NCBI GenBank assembly: GCA_018105865.1
Contig: CM030861.1
Location: forward strand, 7,347,384-7,411,383
Direction: 5' to 3'
DNA from: Metaphire vulgaris
Lineage: Eukaryota; Annelida; Clitellata; Crassiclitellata; Megascolecidae
DNA: 64,000 nt
Shown: in pieces, positions 34,247 to 45,609 of the stretch
How positions within the stretch are numbered: position 1 is the stretch's first letter
Layout of the letters: the number at the start of each line of letters is the position of its first letter
Made by a program: the position numbers and the translations under genes
Notes under the pieces: model-generated
The model's input: the letters and a program-made list of their open reading frames with translations, nothing else
What the model was told of the DNA's origin: nothing
Databases searched by the model: none

Positions 34247-34339
34247 CCGAGTCTATTTTAGGAACTAGTACATGATACTGTACTTAGAGTTATTAATAAC
34301 TCTAAGTATCATGTACTATAGTTCCTAAAATAGACTCGG
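34247..34339. repeat. Near-perfect 93-bp palindrome
   Basis: CCGAGTCTATTTTAGGAACT at one end and AGTTCCTAAAATAGACTCGG at the other, continuing to a centre near TTAGAGTTATTAATAACTC. Only small mismatches in arms of about 46 bases. Confidence 0.9.
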
Positions 34340-34466
34340 TGTCATGTACTATATTAGGATCATGTACTATATCATGTCATGTACTAAATTAGGATCTTTT
34401 TTCGAGAAAAACCGGACGAGGGAAGTGAAATAAATGCAGAATAGAAATAAATAGACGTAGAGTCTA

Positions 34467-34656
34467 CAGTAGAAGTTTGTTATCACGGATTTGGTTACAA
34501 CGCATACTCGGTTATAAAGTACCGCAATGCACGGTCCCGGATGATGTGCTAACATATTGGATGGTATTGGATAGGCCCTATAGCGTACCTCGAACATATA
34601 GTCTATCGCGCTAAATTTTACAGACCCGCTAAGTACGTTATAACGAAGTTCTACTG
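34467..34656. mobile_element. Pogo/Tigger-like miniature element
   Basis: TA-flanked; ends CAGTAGAAGTTTGTTATCAC and TTATAACGAAGTTCTACTG. Confidence 0.8.
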
Positions 34657-34940
34657 TACACAAATATATCACCACACCGAGTTTCATATTTCAGGCATGC
34701 CCTAAAAATGTTATCTGAAAAGGTTGCCTAACAGGTAGAGAATAAATACCCTGACAAGGCAGTCATATACCTACAAACGCACATATGTGAACAAGAAACA
34801 GGTAAGATCCAGTGACATAGCAACGGGGGATGGGGGTATATCGGTATATATACCCTCTAAATCAGTATTTATAAAATACAGTATATATAACATATATATA
34901 TATAGCATATATACTGTATAACATATAATCATATATAATA

Positions 34941-35443
34941 GGCTGTCCATAAATTATGTCAACAATTTTTGTGCAATTTTTGACCCCTTCCCTCCCTTGT
35001 CAACAACTGTAAACTTTCTGTGACCCCCTACAGGGTGGCGCAAAAACGGACTATATTAAATGCAACACTAAGTCTGACTAGTACGGTTTTTTGCGCCATC
35101 CTGTATAGTTATGTCACAAACTTTTGACCTCCCCCCTAAGATCAGTGACGGGTCCTCCTAAAAAGTTTAGAGGGTTATTACTTTTTGTGCGGTGATGACC
35201 TTTCCCCCTTTTTGCTCATCATGTGTCAAAATGTCAAAATGATTACTCTTTTTGCTTGTCAGACTTCTCTTCGTTGTAAACAAAACTAAAAAAATAATAT
35301 TCCAATAAATTTCCTATTTTTTGATCATTTGTAAAAGTGACATTGTTGACGTCAACTTCTCTTGAATCCCTCCCTCTGTCAACAACTGTCAAACTTCTTC
35401 AAACCCCTCCCCTTTATTTTGTTGACGTAATTAATGGACAGCC
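34941..35443. mobile_element. 'ggctgtccataaatt' TIR element with nested mini-mariner
   Basis: Ends GGCTGTCCATAAATTATGTC and GACGTAATTAATGGACAGCC. A related copy starts at 61718. Contains two TTTTTGCTTGTCAG-type motifs and the insertion at 35031-35103. Confidence 0.7.
35031..35103. mobile_element. 73-bp mariner-like hairpin element
   Basis: TA-flanked; ends CAGGGTGGCGCAAAAA and TTTTTGCGCCATCCTG. Too small to code for anything. Confidence 0.75.
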
Positions 35444-36065
35444 CCTTACCGACTCAACAACAGGCGAATGGAATTGACTGCGACGTCGTTGTCATAGCAA
35501 CTGCTACTGAATTTTTAACAAATGCGTCCGCATTTGGTATCCTGCCTTGAACAGGAAGGCTCAGCCTACACCCGTTTCCGAAGTCTTCAAACAGGACACG
35601 AGGGAGAAAAGGAAAAGTCACGAATATAAAACTGCCCATGTGAACACTAGTATACATAGTAGTGCAAATATATAATAATTAATAAGAAAAACAGCACATT
35701 TGCATAAGAAATGTGTACGTTTACAAACCCTTATATTATAATTTATGTATTTGATTAATACGTTTCTGCATTCATGTAAACGTTACTCTAATAATGGCTG
35801 TTTAAATGCTGTATTTCACTTAGGTAACTTCACATGAATCGTCTCTTGTAGGGCATACTTTTGCTATGCTGTGCTTTTCTGTAGGCCCCCTATTATGTTT
35901 CCTGACAGCGACCACAATGTTTTCGTAAATTTTCTTTCTGCGGTTTAATGGTGTTATAATTTTATATCTCACGAAATCATTTTATTAATTTTGCTTCATA
36001 TCACTATAGGTGAGTTTTAATAATACAGAGGGAGTTAATATTCTATATATAATAATGAGGGGGAG

Positions 36066-36361
36066 CAGTGGCGGTTCCAGGAATTCTTGGTGGGGGATAA
36101 AAAAATTTATAGGAAGTTGGTGTTGGGATGCAAAGTTAAGAAGAAAAAACAAAAGAAAAGAGAGAAAATGGTAATTGTTTGCTCACTAAATGTTAATAAA
36201 CCTTGCAAAAAAGTCGAGAAGCTAAAAAAAGAAGGTAATTCGCAGTATTTTTCACTAAATTAAAAAAGCTCACAGGAAAATAGGTTGACAAGCAAAAAAG
36301 GTCATCCGGAACCCCGGTGGGGGATGCATCCCCAGTCATCAACACGGTGGAACCGCCACTG
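36066..36361. mobile_element. 'cagtggcggttccagg' hAT-like element, copy 1
   Basis: Ends CAGTGGCGGTTCCAGGAATT and GGTGGAACCGCCACTG. Interior has TTGACAAGCAAAAAAGGTCA and GGGGATGCATCCCC. Sibling at 48626-48937. Confidence 0.75.
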
Positions 36362-36615
36362 GGGAAGTCTTTATTACACGTATGAAAATGACTTGGGAAT
36401 TCGACTTTCAGGGGATTCATTTAAATTCACTACTGGTTGTCCAGGGTTATTCGCACCAAATGTCACCTTGACCTACCCTCTTAGATCTTGATCCACCCCT
36501 TTGATTGCTTCCCCCGCCGATCCGACTGACCTGTCCGGCTTGACCTGGCTCTAACTCGGATTGGATTTGGTGCACCATCGGCTGATGCGCTAGACAAAAC
36601 GACAGTGACGCCATA

Positions 36616-36723
<108 letters not shown>

Positions 36724-36903
36724 GCTGTCACATAGGGCCTACACCGTCAGTTAACTGGATTTGGTCACGTGTCAAGCGAAGCGGCTTCATATTCAAGACG
36801 AAATCCCATTACCAAAAGTGAACACAGATTTCCATGCCATGGAACGTCGTCTTTGCTGTCGCCGTCAAAATCGACGCCGCAATCCGTTCCTTACAGCTGC
36901 GTG

Positions 36904-37014
<111 letters not shown>

Positions 37015-37180
37015 TGTCATGGCGTCCGGCGTGACTGGCGCCATCTGTCGGCCGTAATAGAAAACAAAAGCGGAAAGCGCGTTTCGTCCGTTCATTCGAA
37101 ACTTCAGGGACCGTCGAAAAATCGCAGACGAGCAGCAAAATAAACGACGGAGGCGAGTCCCAGAAGAGCCGGAAACAAGC

Positions 37181-37240
37181 AATTCTCCTCCTCCTCCTCC
37201 TCCTCCTCCTCGTATTTCTCCTCCTCCTCCTCTTCTTTCT
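37181..37240. repeat. (CTC)n microsatellite
   Basis: CTC/CTT triplets. Confidence 0.9.
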
Positions 37241-37561
37241 CGACCTACTTCGGCAAGTGGCAGAACTGTTCCGAAGAGTAACGCGCGCCTAGCGCAAAAA
37301 TACCGTTGTTGCTGAAACAACATACGCGGGTGTCGTAGGCAGTTTTTCTCCCCCGTCTTAATCTACCCGGAGGGTCCAGTTTTTCTGCCGGTCTTTCGGG
37401 ACTTCAGCGCTGGTACGTGAGGCGTAGAAAACAGGCTGAAAGCAGCCTACACGGAGACATATTGGCTGTGAGTCACTTATCTCCGGTGGGACATCTTCTC
37501 GCCTATCCTCGAAACGGAAAAATCTCGTGAAGTAGGCCTACAGAAATATACCTATTTAGCG

Positions 37562-37563
<2 letters not shown>

Positions 37564-37631
<68 letters not shown>

Positions 37632-37801
37632 CGTCTCACAGCGGAGTGCAAAATGGGTCGCGCCTGGCCATCGATCAGGGCCGGTTCTAGGCGCAGGCGA
37701 AGTAGGCGGCTGTCTGCGGCGGCGGCACTTGGGGGTGGGGGTGGCGGTGGCATCTTTGGACCAAAAAGTATTGTTCCTTCAATAATTTTTTACGTTTTTT
37801 G

Positions 37802-37863
<62 letters not shown>
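37564..37863. repeat. Two (TA)n arrays flanking a GC-rich insert
   Basis: TA runs at 37564-37630 and 37803-37863 on either side of a piece with CAGGGCCGGTTCTAGGCGCA, itself like a hAT terminus. Confidence 0.85.
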
Positions 37864-37866
<3 letters not shown>

Positions 37867-38149
37867 TCTGATAATATTGCTCTGAACTTGCTTTAAAAGG
37901 CCTTAAAATGGCGTTATACTTATATTGCATGAATAGTGTGAATAGATATGGATAGCCTATATACAGCGGCAAAATTTTGCTATTTTAAGGAGCGGCACTT
38001 AGACATTGTTTTTTTTGTGGAAGAGCGGCAACATCACATCTCGTCTATTCTTTTAAAAAAATCGTCGGACGGGGGCGTTGTTCGCCCCCAAGTAGCGAAC
38101 AAATTGGCGTAATGACGCCTCGCCGTGAAGTGCAAAAACAGGGCTCGCC

Positions 38150-38335
38150 ACCAAGGACGGAGCCAGGAATTTGAGATTTGGGGTAAAATGTGATTTGGGG
38201 GGTATACAATTTTAAAATCCTTGAAAATCTTAATAAAAGACACATAAAAATGTTATGGCAGCCTGAAATTTTGTGTGTGTGTGGGGGGGGGTATATATAC
38301 CGATAGGCCTATATCCCCCGTCGCTACGCCCTTGT
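38150..38335. mobile_element. 'gtagccaggaatttg' TIR element
   Basis: Shares GGAGCCAGGAATTTGA, AATCTTAATAAAAGACAC-like and TATATATACCGATA words with 59243-59413 and, inverted, with 60004-60127; ends CGTCGCTACGCCCTTG. Confidence 0.6.
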
Positions 38336-39550
38336 CGCCACATCAACTGAACTCAATTATCTACTTCTAAAATTAAGGACAGCTTGTTCACAACGAGGCA
38401 CTAGACATATTAGCTCTGTCTGAAAATATGATCCTAACCTCAATCTAATATCAGTGTCACCATAAAATTATTTCGGTTGAGGATTTGTCCAAGTTCATTA
38501 TGTTCTCCCCAAGCCCCCACCCCCCCCACCCCCCAGTCGATCCAGAAAGTCGGTATGTAGAAACCTCGGTGGTCCACTGGTTTCCCATCCCTCCTCCATT
38601 CCGAAACCAGCGCACCAATTTTCCTGATTGTACACTGTACAGCATCTTTATGTGCCCAATCGCAGTAATGGTAAAGCAGCAATCTAAGCCAGCTTGCCAA
38701 CTGATGGTGATGATGATGGTGGTGGGTTTTCTATTTGACTGGAGCCGATATGGCTACTAATCTGTAATATAAAGAATTCATAATTTTGTGGGTTCGTGAC
38801 TGCGATATTGTCTAGTATACATATTACATAGGCCTACGCTCGCTGTGGACTCAATTATATCTTTCGTTTCAGCGTATAGATAGCCTACGTTTCGACCCTT
38901 TTGATCAGTTTGCTTTGGTATTCCTGTCTTCCGGGTATCAAGATGTCTTCGTCTCCCAGGGCTTTGCATCTTCCCTTGATCTGTTGCTCCTTTTTCGGTT
39001 TCTTATGTTCGTCTTCCTTTCCATTAGCGATGAAATAAAATCCCCGGAGGAGACTTCGCAGATTTTGTCGTCCGACTAATTAAATGTCAACTGTCTTTGC
39101 GTCGCTTTCATACATGTACATTATAACAGTATACATTGCTGAATATTCCAGCATCTCTTTTGAGTCCGAATCTTCTTTCCTTCGTCCCATTTTTAAATAG
39201 AGATGCTCTGTTTTGAAGACATCCTTATTGTCCGATTTCGCAGTTACATACTGTCGGAAAGACAATTCCCTTTGTTGCGTCTCTTCCAGTCTGTCCGTCG
39301 GTCCGTCTCTCTGTCTGTCTGTCTCTGTCTCTTTCTGTCGACTTTTTTGGCTGTTGGTTTCTTACCTCCAAAAACCCTTTCATGTTATCCGAACCACAGC
39401 AATTTTCCGAGTCTCTTGCGAAAAGCCTCTTCTTCGTCTCCGTCTTCGTTATTCGGCGGTCGAATCGCCCCCAAACACGAGAAGCGAGAGACGCGAAATT
39501 ATTTAACGAATTACTTACCGCCAGAAGGTCAGGTACGATAAACCTCTGAC

Positions 39551-39852
39551 CAGTGGCGTAGCCAGGATTTCCGGAAGGGGTGTGTGGTTTCGATCGTGAC
39601 CAAACTTTGAAAAAAATCTCGTCAAGCAAAAAAACGTCATCTTGCTGACAAGCACAAGAAAGTCGTCAGTCGTCGCCTTCCTGACTATGTTTTATAGTAC
39701 TTAGAATTTTTTCGCTCGGCAGCCAGTCATGGGAGTTTTAACCCCCAAAATCGCGTCCGAAAATGAAAAATCTATGAAAAAGCATTTAAAAAATTTTCGT
39801 GGGCAGCAGGGGGTTTAACCCCAACCCAACCCCCGCCTTGGCTACGCCACTG
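39551..39852. mobile_element. 'cagtggcgtagccaggatttcc' hAT-like element, copy 1
   Basis: Ends CAGTGGCGTAGCCAGGATTT and TTGGCTACGCCACTG; flanks CCTCTGAC / TCCCTGAC (6 of 8). Interior GTTTCGATCGTGACCAAACT and a GTCAAGCAAAAAAACGTCAT motif. Confidence 0.75.
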
Positions 39853-40117
39853 TCCCTGACAAAGCAGCTCCGCACAATATTCAAAGCCGCGTTCAACAAC
39901 TGGTTTGCCACTTGAATAATACACGAACGAAATCTCATTAGGCAGTTGAATGGATAAGTATCATAAAGGCGCTATATTAATCGAATTGTTGAGATGACAA
40001 AATACCAGTGGTAACACAAGGCGTCTTTAGTAGGCCTACTATGTCCGCCGCATTTTAGGCTTGTTACCAAAACGAAAAAATAAATATAATGCAAAAATTT
40101 TTAAATACTAGCAGGCA

Positions 40118-40118
40118 A

Positions 40119-40170
<52 letters not shown>
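40118..40170. repeat. (TA)n microsatellite
   Basis: About 25 TA units. Confidence 0.9.
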
Positions 40171-40173
<3 letters not shown>

Positions 40174-40251
40174 TAGACTATACAATGAAAAGCATAAATA
40201 AATTGCAGTTTGTGGTCGATCTTTTTTGTGAAGAAGAGCGAGGGGTCAGGC

Positions 40252-40422
40252 CAGGGCGCAATTTGTAGAGGGGAAGGAGGGAATATTCCCCACTGCCCAA
40301 CTGCATCCCCTCTACTGTTACATCCCCACCACTACATTCCCCACTGCTACATTTCCCAACAACTACATCCCCCAAAGCTCGACATATCCCCCCCACTGCT
40401 CCAGGTCACAAATCGCACCCTG
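40252..40422. mobile_element. hAT-like miniature element with CTACATCCCC units, copy 2
   Basis: Ends CAGGGCGCAATTTGT / ACAAATCGCACCCTG; flanks GGTCAGGC / GGTCAGAC (7 of 8). Homologous to 12567-12740. Confidence 0.8.
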
Positions 40423-40713
40423 GGTCAGACAGCCCCACCCCAGAATTTTCGATCTCCAGTAAGGGACGTGTCTGCAACGTTGTAGATTTAAATGTTTTCG
40501 CTCGGAGATTTAATGGCGAAACCAAAGGAATTACTGTAAGTAAGTAAATAGTAGAAGTACAAAAGCACAGTACACAAAATTATTAAGAATTGAAATGTAA
40601 TGCATGTGCTCTGTTTTGGCATCGCATGCAACGAATTACGTTTTTTGTAGAATCGAAGAGATAACAGCTGAGGCGGACAAACAGAAGTTGGAATAGAGGG
40701 ACGTACAAGTGAC

Positions 40714-41027
40714 CATTGGCGTAGCCAGGAATTCCGGAAGGGAGGTTTGGTTTCGATCGTGAACAAACTTTGCAGAATTTTTCTTATTTTTCTTTTCTTT
40801 TTTAGGAGCTGACAAGTAAAAAATGGCCGCCACCTTCGTATTCTCTCTAGTTTTTGCTATTTTCTATAGCACTTAGAATTTTTGTCAATCGGCAGCCAGC
40901 CAAAGGGGGTTTTGACCCCAAACTCGCGTCCAAAAATAACAAAAGCATGGAAAAGCATGGAAAATTTTTTTCGTCGGCAGCCAAGAGGAAGGTTAACCCC
41001 CAAACCTCTCCCTTGGCTACGCCACTG
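40714..41027. mobile_element. 'cagtggcgtagccagg' hAT-like element, copy 2
   Basis: Sibling of 39551-39852; flanks CAAGTGAC / TAAGTGAC (7 of 8). Interior GTTTCGATCGTGAACAAACT and CTGACAAGTAAAAAATGGCC. Confidence 0.8.
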
Positions 41028-41049
41028 TAAGTGACAGTGGTTTGCAGCA

Positions 41050-41990
41050 CGTTAATACAGTAGACCAGAAATACAAACACCTAAGAGAAAATGTTCAAAC
41101 AGTCAAAAGAGAAGGGGAGAGAATGGAAATCAATATTGACTCCAGCAAAAGTAAAATAGCGGCATTCGGTCGTAAAGAATTTTCATTAGAAAACCCGATG
41201 GAAATAGGCGGACAAAACATCGAAAGTGTAGAAAAAAATCATCTATCTGGAAAGCCTCCGGACCTGGGACAATGACAGCAATGAAGAAATCAAGAATAGA
41301 ATTGGAAAGGCCTGCGAAGCTTTCACTAAAATATTTAGAAAAATAAGATTACCGACAAGACTAAATTGAAATTATTACAGGCATGCATATTAAGCATTGT
41401 ATTAGGTCCCTTTTGCACGCGAGACTCGCAGGGCCATCTTTAGAATTTTGGGCGCCCTAGGCAGATTTTCATTTTCGGAAATTTTCGCCCATTCACATCA
41501 CATACGGAAAAGTCTGACGAGAAAAAAGGTTGTCAGCTCTACGAAATAGCCTGACAAGCAAAAAAACGTTATTCGCTCATAAAAAATTTCATCCCCTGTT
41601 TTATTTCGCCCTACAAACTTTTTCGCCCCTAGGCAGTGCCTAAACTGCCTAATGGTTAAGGTGGCCCTGGAGACTCGGACTTTAAACAAGAAAAATACCC
41701 ATACACTCCAGAGGCCTATACCTTTGAAATGAAGTGCTGCAGAAACATTCTAGGAATCAGATGGTTTGACAAGATCAACAACGAAAAGGTAAAACTATAA
41801 GAATGAACATAGAGAAAGACACCATCCGAACAGTCATTGAAAGGAAAATTCAGACTATTTGGCCATATCTGCACAATGAATGATGAAAGGCTGTTGAAAA
41901 GATTCATGCTCGGAGTAATAGAAGGCAAAAACAGTAGACGAAGACCAAACAGAATGGATAGACATTAGACAATATTAACAGAATGGTGAA
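41050..41990 (+). mobile_element. LINE relic interrupted by a hAT copy
   Basis: Fragments read INIDSSKSKIAAFGRK (the xNxxKTKxM region after the reverse-transcriptase core), NRIGKACEAFTKIF, then after the insertion FEMKCCRNILGIRWFDKIN, the FEMxCYRRxLxI block. Frames are broken by stops and shifts. It ends in low-complexity GATA/TATA sequence. Confidence 0.65.
41429..41669. mobile_element. hAT-like miniature element in a LINE, 8-bp duplication GAGACTCG
   Basis: 241 bases, CAGGGCCATCTTTAGAATTT to AAGGTGGCCCTG, with perfect GAGACTCG on both sides (41421-41428, 41670-41677). Contains CTGACAAGCAAAAAAACGTT. Confidence 0.9.
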
Positions 41991-42248
41991 ACATGGACGT
42001 ATACAGTATATGAAGAGTTAGGGTTAGGGTTAGGTAAGTTGATTTTAAACAGAGGATGAGGAGGCGAAGAGTAGAGAGAAAGATAATTTCAGATAAATAG
42101 GTATAGATAGATAAATAAATGGAGATAGAGATATATAGATCATATCGTTATATGGATATATATAAAGATATATACTGTATCTAATTCGCATCAAGTCGGT
42201 TCATATTTGCCAAAGTTATGAACAAATATACAGTGACATGTTTTTATT

Positions 42249-42252
<4 letters not shown>

Positions 42253-42307
<55 letters not shown>
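42253..42307. repeat. (TA)n microsatellite
   Basis: About 27 TA units. Confidence 0.9.
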
Positions 42308-42308
<1 letters not shown>

Positions 42309-42574
42309 TGACTTATACTGACTTACTTCTTCCATGATGTACACTGACTGCATATCCGCCTTAACCTGGAATCTGGAAGTACGGACTGACCTTTGGATTA
42401 CAACCTCGATTCACCACGGACAATGATTCACGACTACGATTATTCACTGAAGAGACCATCGACTGGTTGCAGATGTAACTACTACAATGGCGCTAAAGTA
42501 AGTCTGCACGAGGCTGCTGCTACTACAACCATTGTCTACTATTTTCTAATCAACGGAGCGTTCTACTGCAGCTA

Positions 42575-42815
42575 CTACTACCCCCTCCCCTCCCCACCCT
42601 TCCCCTCCCTACTCCCTACTCCCAACCCCTTCCTCCCCTCCCAACCCCCAAACCCTCTCTCCCTCCCTTCCAACCCCCAAACCTCTCCCAACTCCACCCC
42701 TCTTCCCAACCCCCCACCTCCCAACCACTACTCCCCACCCCTCCCTCCACCCTTCCCTCCACCACCTTCCCCCATCCACCACCCTCTCCACCTCCTCACC
42801 CAACCAACCATCCCT
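42575..42815. repeat. Pyrimidine-rich CCCTCC/CCAACC tract
   Basis: About 240 bases almost without G; C-rich strand on plus. The open frames through it are compositional. Confidence 0.85.
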
Positions 42816-42895
42816 GCTGCTGCTGCTGCTGAATATAATTTTTAGCTGCTGCTGCTGCTGCTGCTGCTGTCTGCCCTATAGATTAGCTGACATTT

Positions 42896-42931
<36 letters not shown>

Positions 42932-43235
42932 AAATCTGCTGCAAATGTGCAACGTCTGCTAGATTAGCATTTTTGATTTTTGCATAGCTGCTGCTGCAAA
43001 TGTGCAACGTCATGCCCTATAGATTAGCATTATGAGATTTTTGCATAGCTACGGAAATCTACCGCAATCTGACTGCTGCTGCTGCCACTGCTACCTGCTG
43101 CAATCTGACGCAAATGTGCAACGTCATGCCCTATAGATTAGCATTTTGAGATTGCTGCTGCTGCAAATGTGCAACGTCTGCCCTGGTAGCATTTTTAGGC
43201 ATAGCTGCTGCTACTGCAACGTCACTATAGATTAG
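42812..43235. repeat. CTG-repeat minisatellite
   Basis: Units of (CTG)n followed by CAAATGTGCAACGTCATGCC and TATAGATTAGCATTTTGAGA repeat about six times with variable CTG length. Confidence 0.85.
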
Positions 43236-43479
43236 CTCAAATGTTCCGTTTAGTACTTTAAACTTTAAACTTACGTTTCTATCGATTCCTCAAATTTTTA
43301 TCCCTACTTGCAAAGGAATTAATTATTATATGCATATATATAATAAAAACATGTCACTATTCTTCGATTATATATATAGCTTCGTATAGCATATATATAT
43401 ATATATATACTGCGAGCGAAGAGAGAAGCGAGTGCGAGCGAAACGAGCATTTTAATATTAAGATCCTTGCTCTGTATAG

Positions 43480-43543
43480 CGTTTGATTGGTTGGCTGTGT
43501 GAGCGTTCTGATTGGTTGGCTGTGTGATATATATAATATAGCG

Positions 43544-43582
<39 letters not shown>

Positions 43583-44150
43583 GGATGGAGGAGGGCAAAG
43601 ACGGATGATGTGAGGTTAAGTAGATGGGCTGTTTCAACTGACTGCAGTCAGTCCCTTCTCATCGGAGCTTAGTCCCAAGCCGCACAGATCTAGGACGTAA
43701 CAAGGGGGACTGCGGACGGACGGACAGATGGGTCCTATGGATTTGCGTCTCAGCGCCCGCCCCTCCTCCTCCTCCTCCTCCTCCGCCGCCGCTGCACGGC
43801 TCTAATCCCGCTGTCCAGCTGTCTCTCGCCGCCGACAAATTGAAGGCAGCGCGCCCGTTCCGTCGCCGTCGCCGCCGTCGCCGCCGTCGCCGGCTTTCGC
43901 GGGGACTTCTCGGTCCTTGCGTTCAGTCGGTCACCCGCTCTCGTAACGCCCGGTCAGGAATCTGCCGCTAAGCTTCCTCCCCTCCTCCTCCTCCTCCTCC
44001 TCTTCCTAGTCGTCGTCGTCGTCATCGTCGTCGTGTTAATATATCGTTGTCGGAGACGGACAGAAGAATGCGTCCGGAAATAACAGGAAGACGGTAACCG
44101 CCGACGCCCGGACAACACAACACGGCAAGAAGATCTATATAAGTGCGAAA
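43480..44150 (+). promoter_or_regulatory. Candidate promoter / CpG-rich region upstream of the TARP-like gene
   Basis: Two direct copies of GATTGGTTGGCTGTGTG (inverted CCAAT boxes) at about 43482 and 43509. A CpG-rich block rich in CCGTCGCCG follows at 43740-44120, then CTATATAAG at 44134-44142, a TATA-box-like site. They lie 1.5-2 kb before the start codon, so this would imply a long, repeat-laden 5' UTR or a missed upstream exon. Inference from composition only. Confidence 0.3.
43546..43579. repeat. (GA)n microsatellite
   Basis: About 17 GA units. Confidence 0.9.
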
Positions 44151-44168
44151 TCGGTCGGACGCAAAAGA

Positions 44169-44247
<79 letters not shown>

Positions 44248-44248
44248 T
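44169..44248. repeat. (TAA)n microsatellite
   Basis: About 26 AAT units. Confidence 0.95.
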
Positions 44249-44315
44249 ACGGTAGAGCGTTACAACCGTGTGAAGAATTTTCTATGACCAACTACGAGAT
44301 ACGTAAGGTCTAGTC

Positions 44316-44425
<110 letters not shown>

Positions 44426-44651
44426 TGGGGACCTATTCAGTAAAGACTGCGGAAAAATCAGGGTCGTCTATAAAGGCTTGCGATTTTAGATCGGAATTCG
44501 TATGACATAACGCGTTTACGGTACTTTGATATCATGGCGTATAATGTACAGTATGAAATATGAGAAAATGTTTTAACTTTTGGTGGAAGCACGTCAAAAT
44601 GTTTTAGCCAATCCTATATTCCAGGCTTTGGATGCATTTGATTTAATTTAA

Positions 44652-44882
44652 AATTCTGTCCTGTATAGGATGAGAACGTGCTTCCAATGTCATTATGTTT
44701 TTGTGTCGTCGAGTTGTATTAATAGGCACAGCGTTAGGCTTGATCTTAAGCACCGATAGATAGTCAGCAAAAACTCATCTGCTTTGCGTGATTTGCCATA
44801 TTCCTCTACAACGTCAGCGAAATTAATTAATGCCGACAAGACGTTTCTAGAAGCACTTTTTCATCCTATACAGGACAGAATT
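44652..44882. repeat. Inverted repeat with 35-bp arms
   Basis: AATTCTGTCCTGTATAGGAT at 44652 and ATCCTATACAGGACAGAATT ending at 44882. Arms continue to TGCTTCC / GAAGCA. The loop is about 160 bases. Confidence 0.85.
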
Positions 44883-45112
44883 ATTGCCGCTTCTAGATTT
44901 AAATTCAGAACTAATTTCGATTTGAAAACTCGTAAAAAAGCGAATCTCATTTTTGTACAGTAGCAGGAAGACAGATTCAGTTTGCATTTTGCCGAAACAA
45001 ATCAATTACGCCGTAGGAAATTCGTAAAAAACTGGTTCGACGATCCGTATAATCACCGCGCGAAACGCTTTCCTCTTGCGACACCTTCCCTGCTTCAGAT
45101 CTTACATATCTT

Positions 45113-45508
45113 CGAGAAGGAGAAGAAGAAGAAGAAGAAGAAGAAGAAAAAGGAGGAGGAGGAGAAGGAATAGGAAAAGAAGAAAAAGGCAAAAAGGAAA
45201 AGAAGAAAAGAAGACGAATAGGAGAGGGAAGAAGAAAAAGGAGAAGAAGAAAAGAAGACGAATAAGAGAGGAAGAAGAAGAAAAGGAGAAGAAGGAAAAG
45301 GAAAAGGAAAAGGAGAAAAAGGCGAAGAAAAAGAAAAAAAGACGAAAAGAGAAAAAGAAGACGAAAAGAAGAGGAGGAAGAAGAAAAAGGAAAGCAGAAA
45401 GAAGAAAATAAGGAGAAGGAGGGAGAAGAAAATAAGGAGGAGGAGGAGGAGGAGGAGAAGAAGGAAAAGGAGGAGGAGGAGAAGAAGAAGAAGAAGGAAG
45501 GCGTCTTC
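45113..45508. repeat. Polypurine (GAA/GGA) tract
   Basis: About 395 bases that are almost entirely purine on the plus strand, ending about 100 bases before the TARP-like start codon. The minus-strand and plus-strand frames across it are artefacts. Confidence 0.95.
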
Positions 45509-45609
45509 TTCGGAATGCAGTTCTCCTGCTCGGTTGATCGCTTCGGAGACGTTATTTAGCCGTCGTTGACAAAGATCCGGGTTTTCTCCACCGTCTCCAT
45601 CCACCGGAC

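Noticed and set aside
42010..42035. Interstitial telomere (TTAGGG)n
   Set aside because: Only two units; not a telomeric array.
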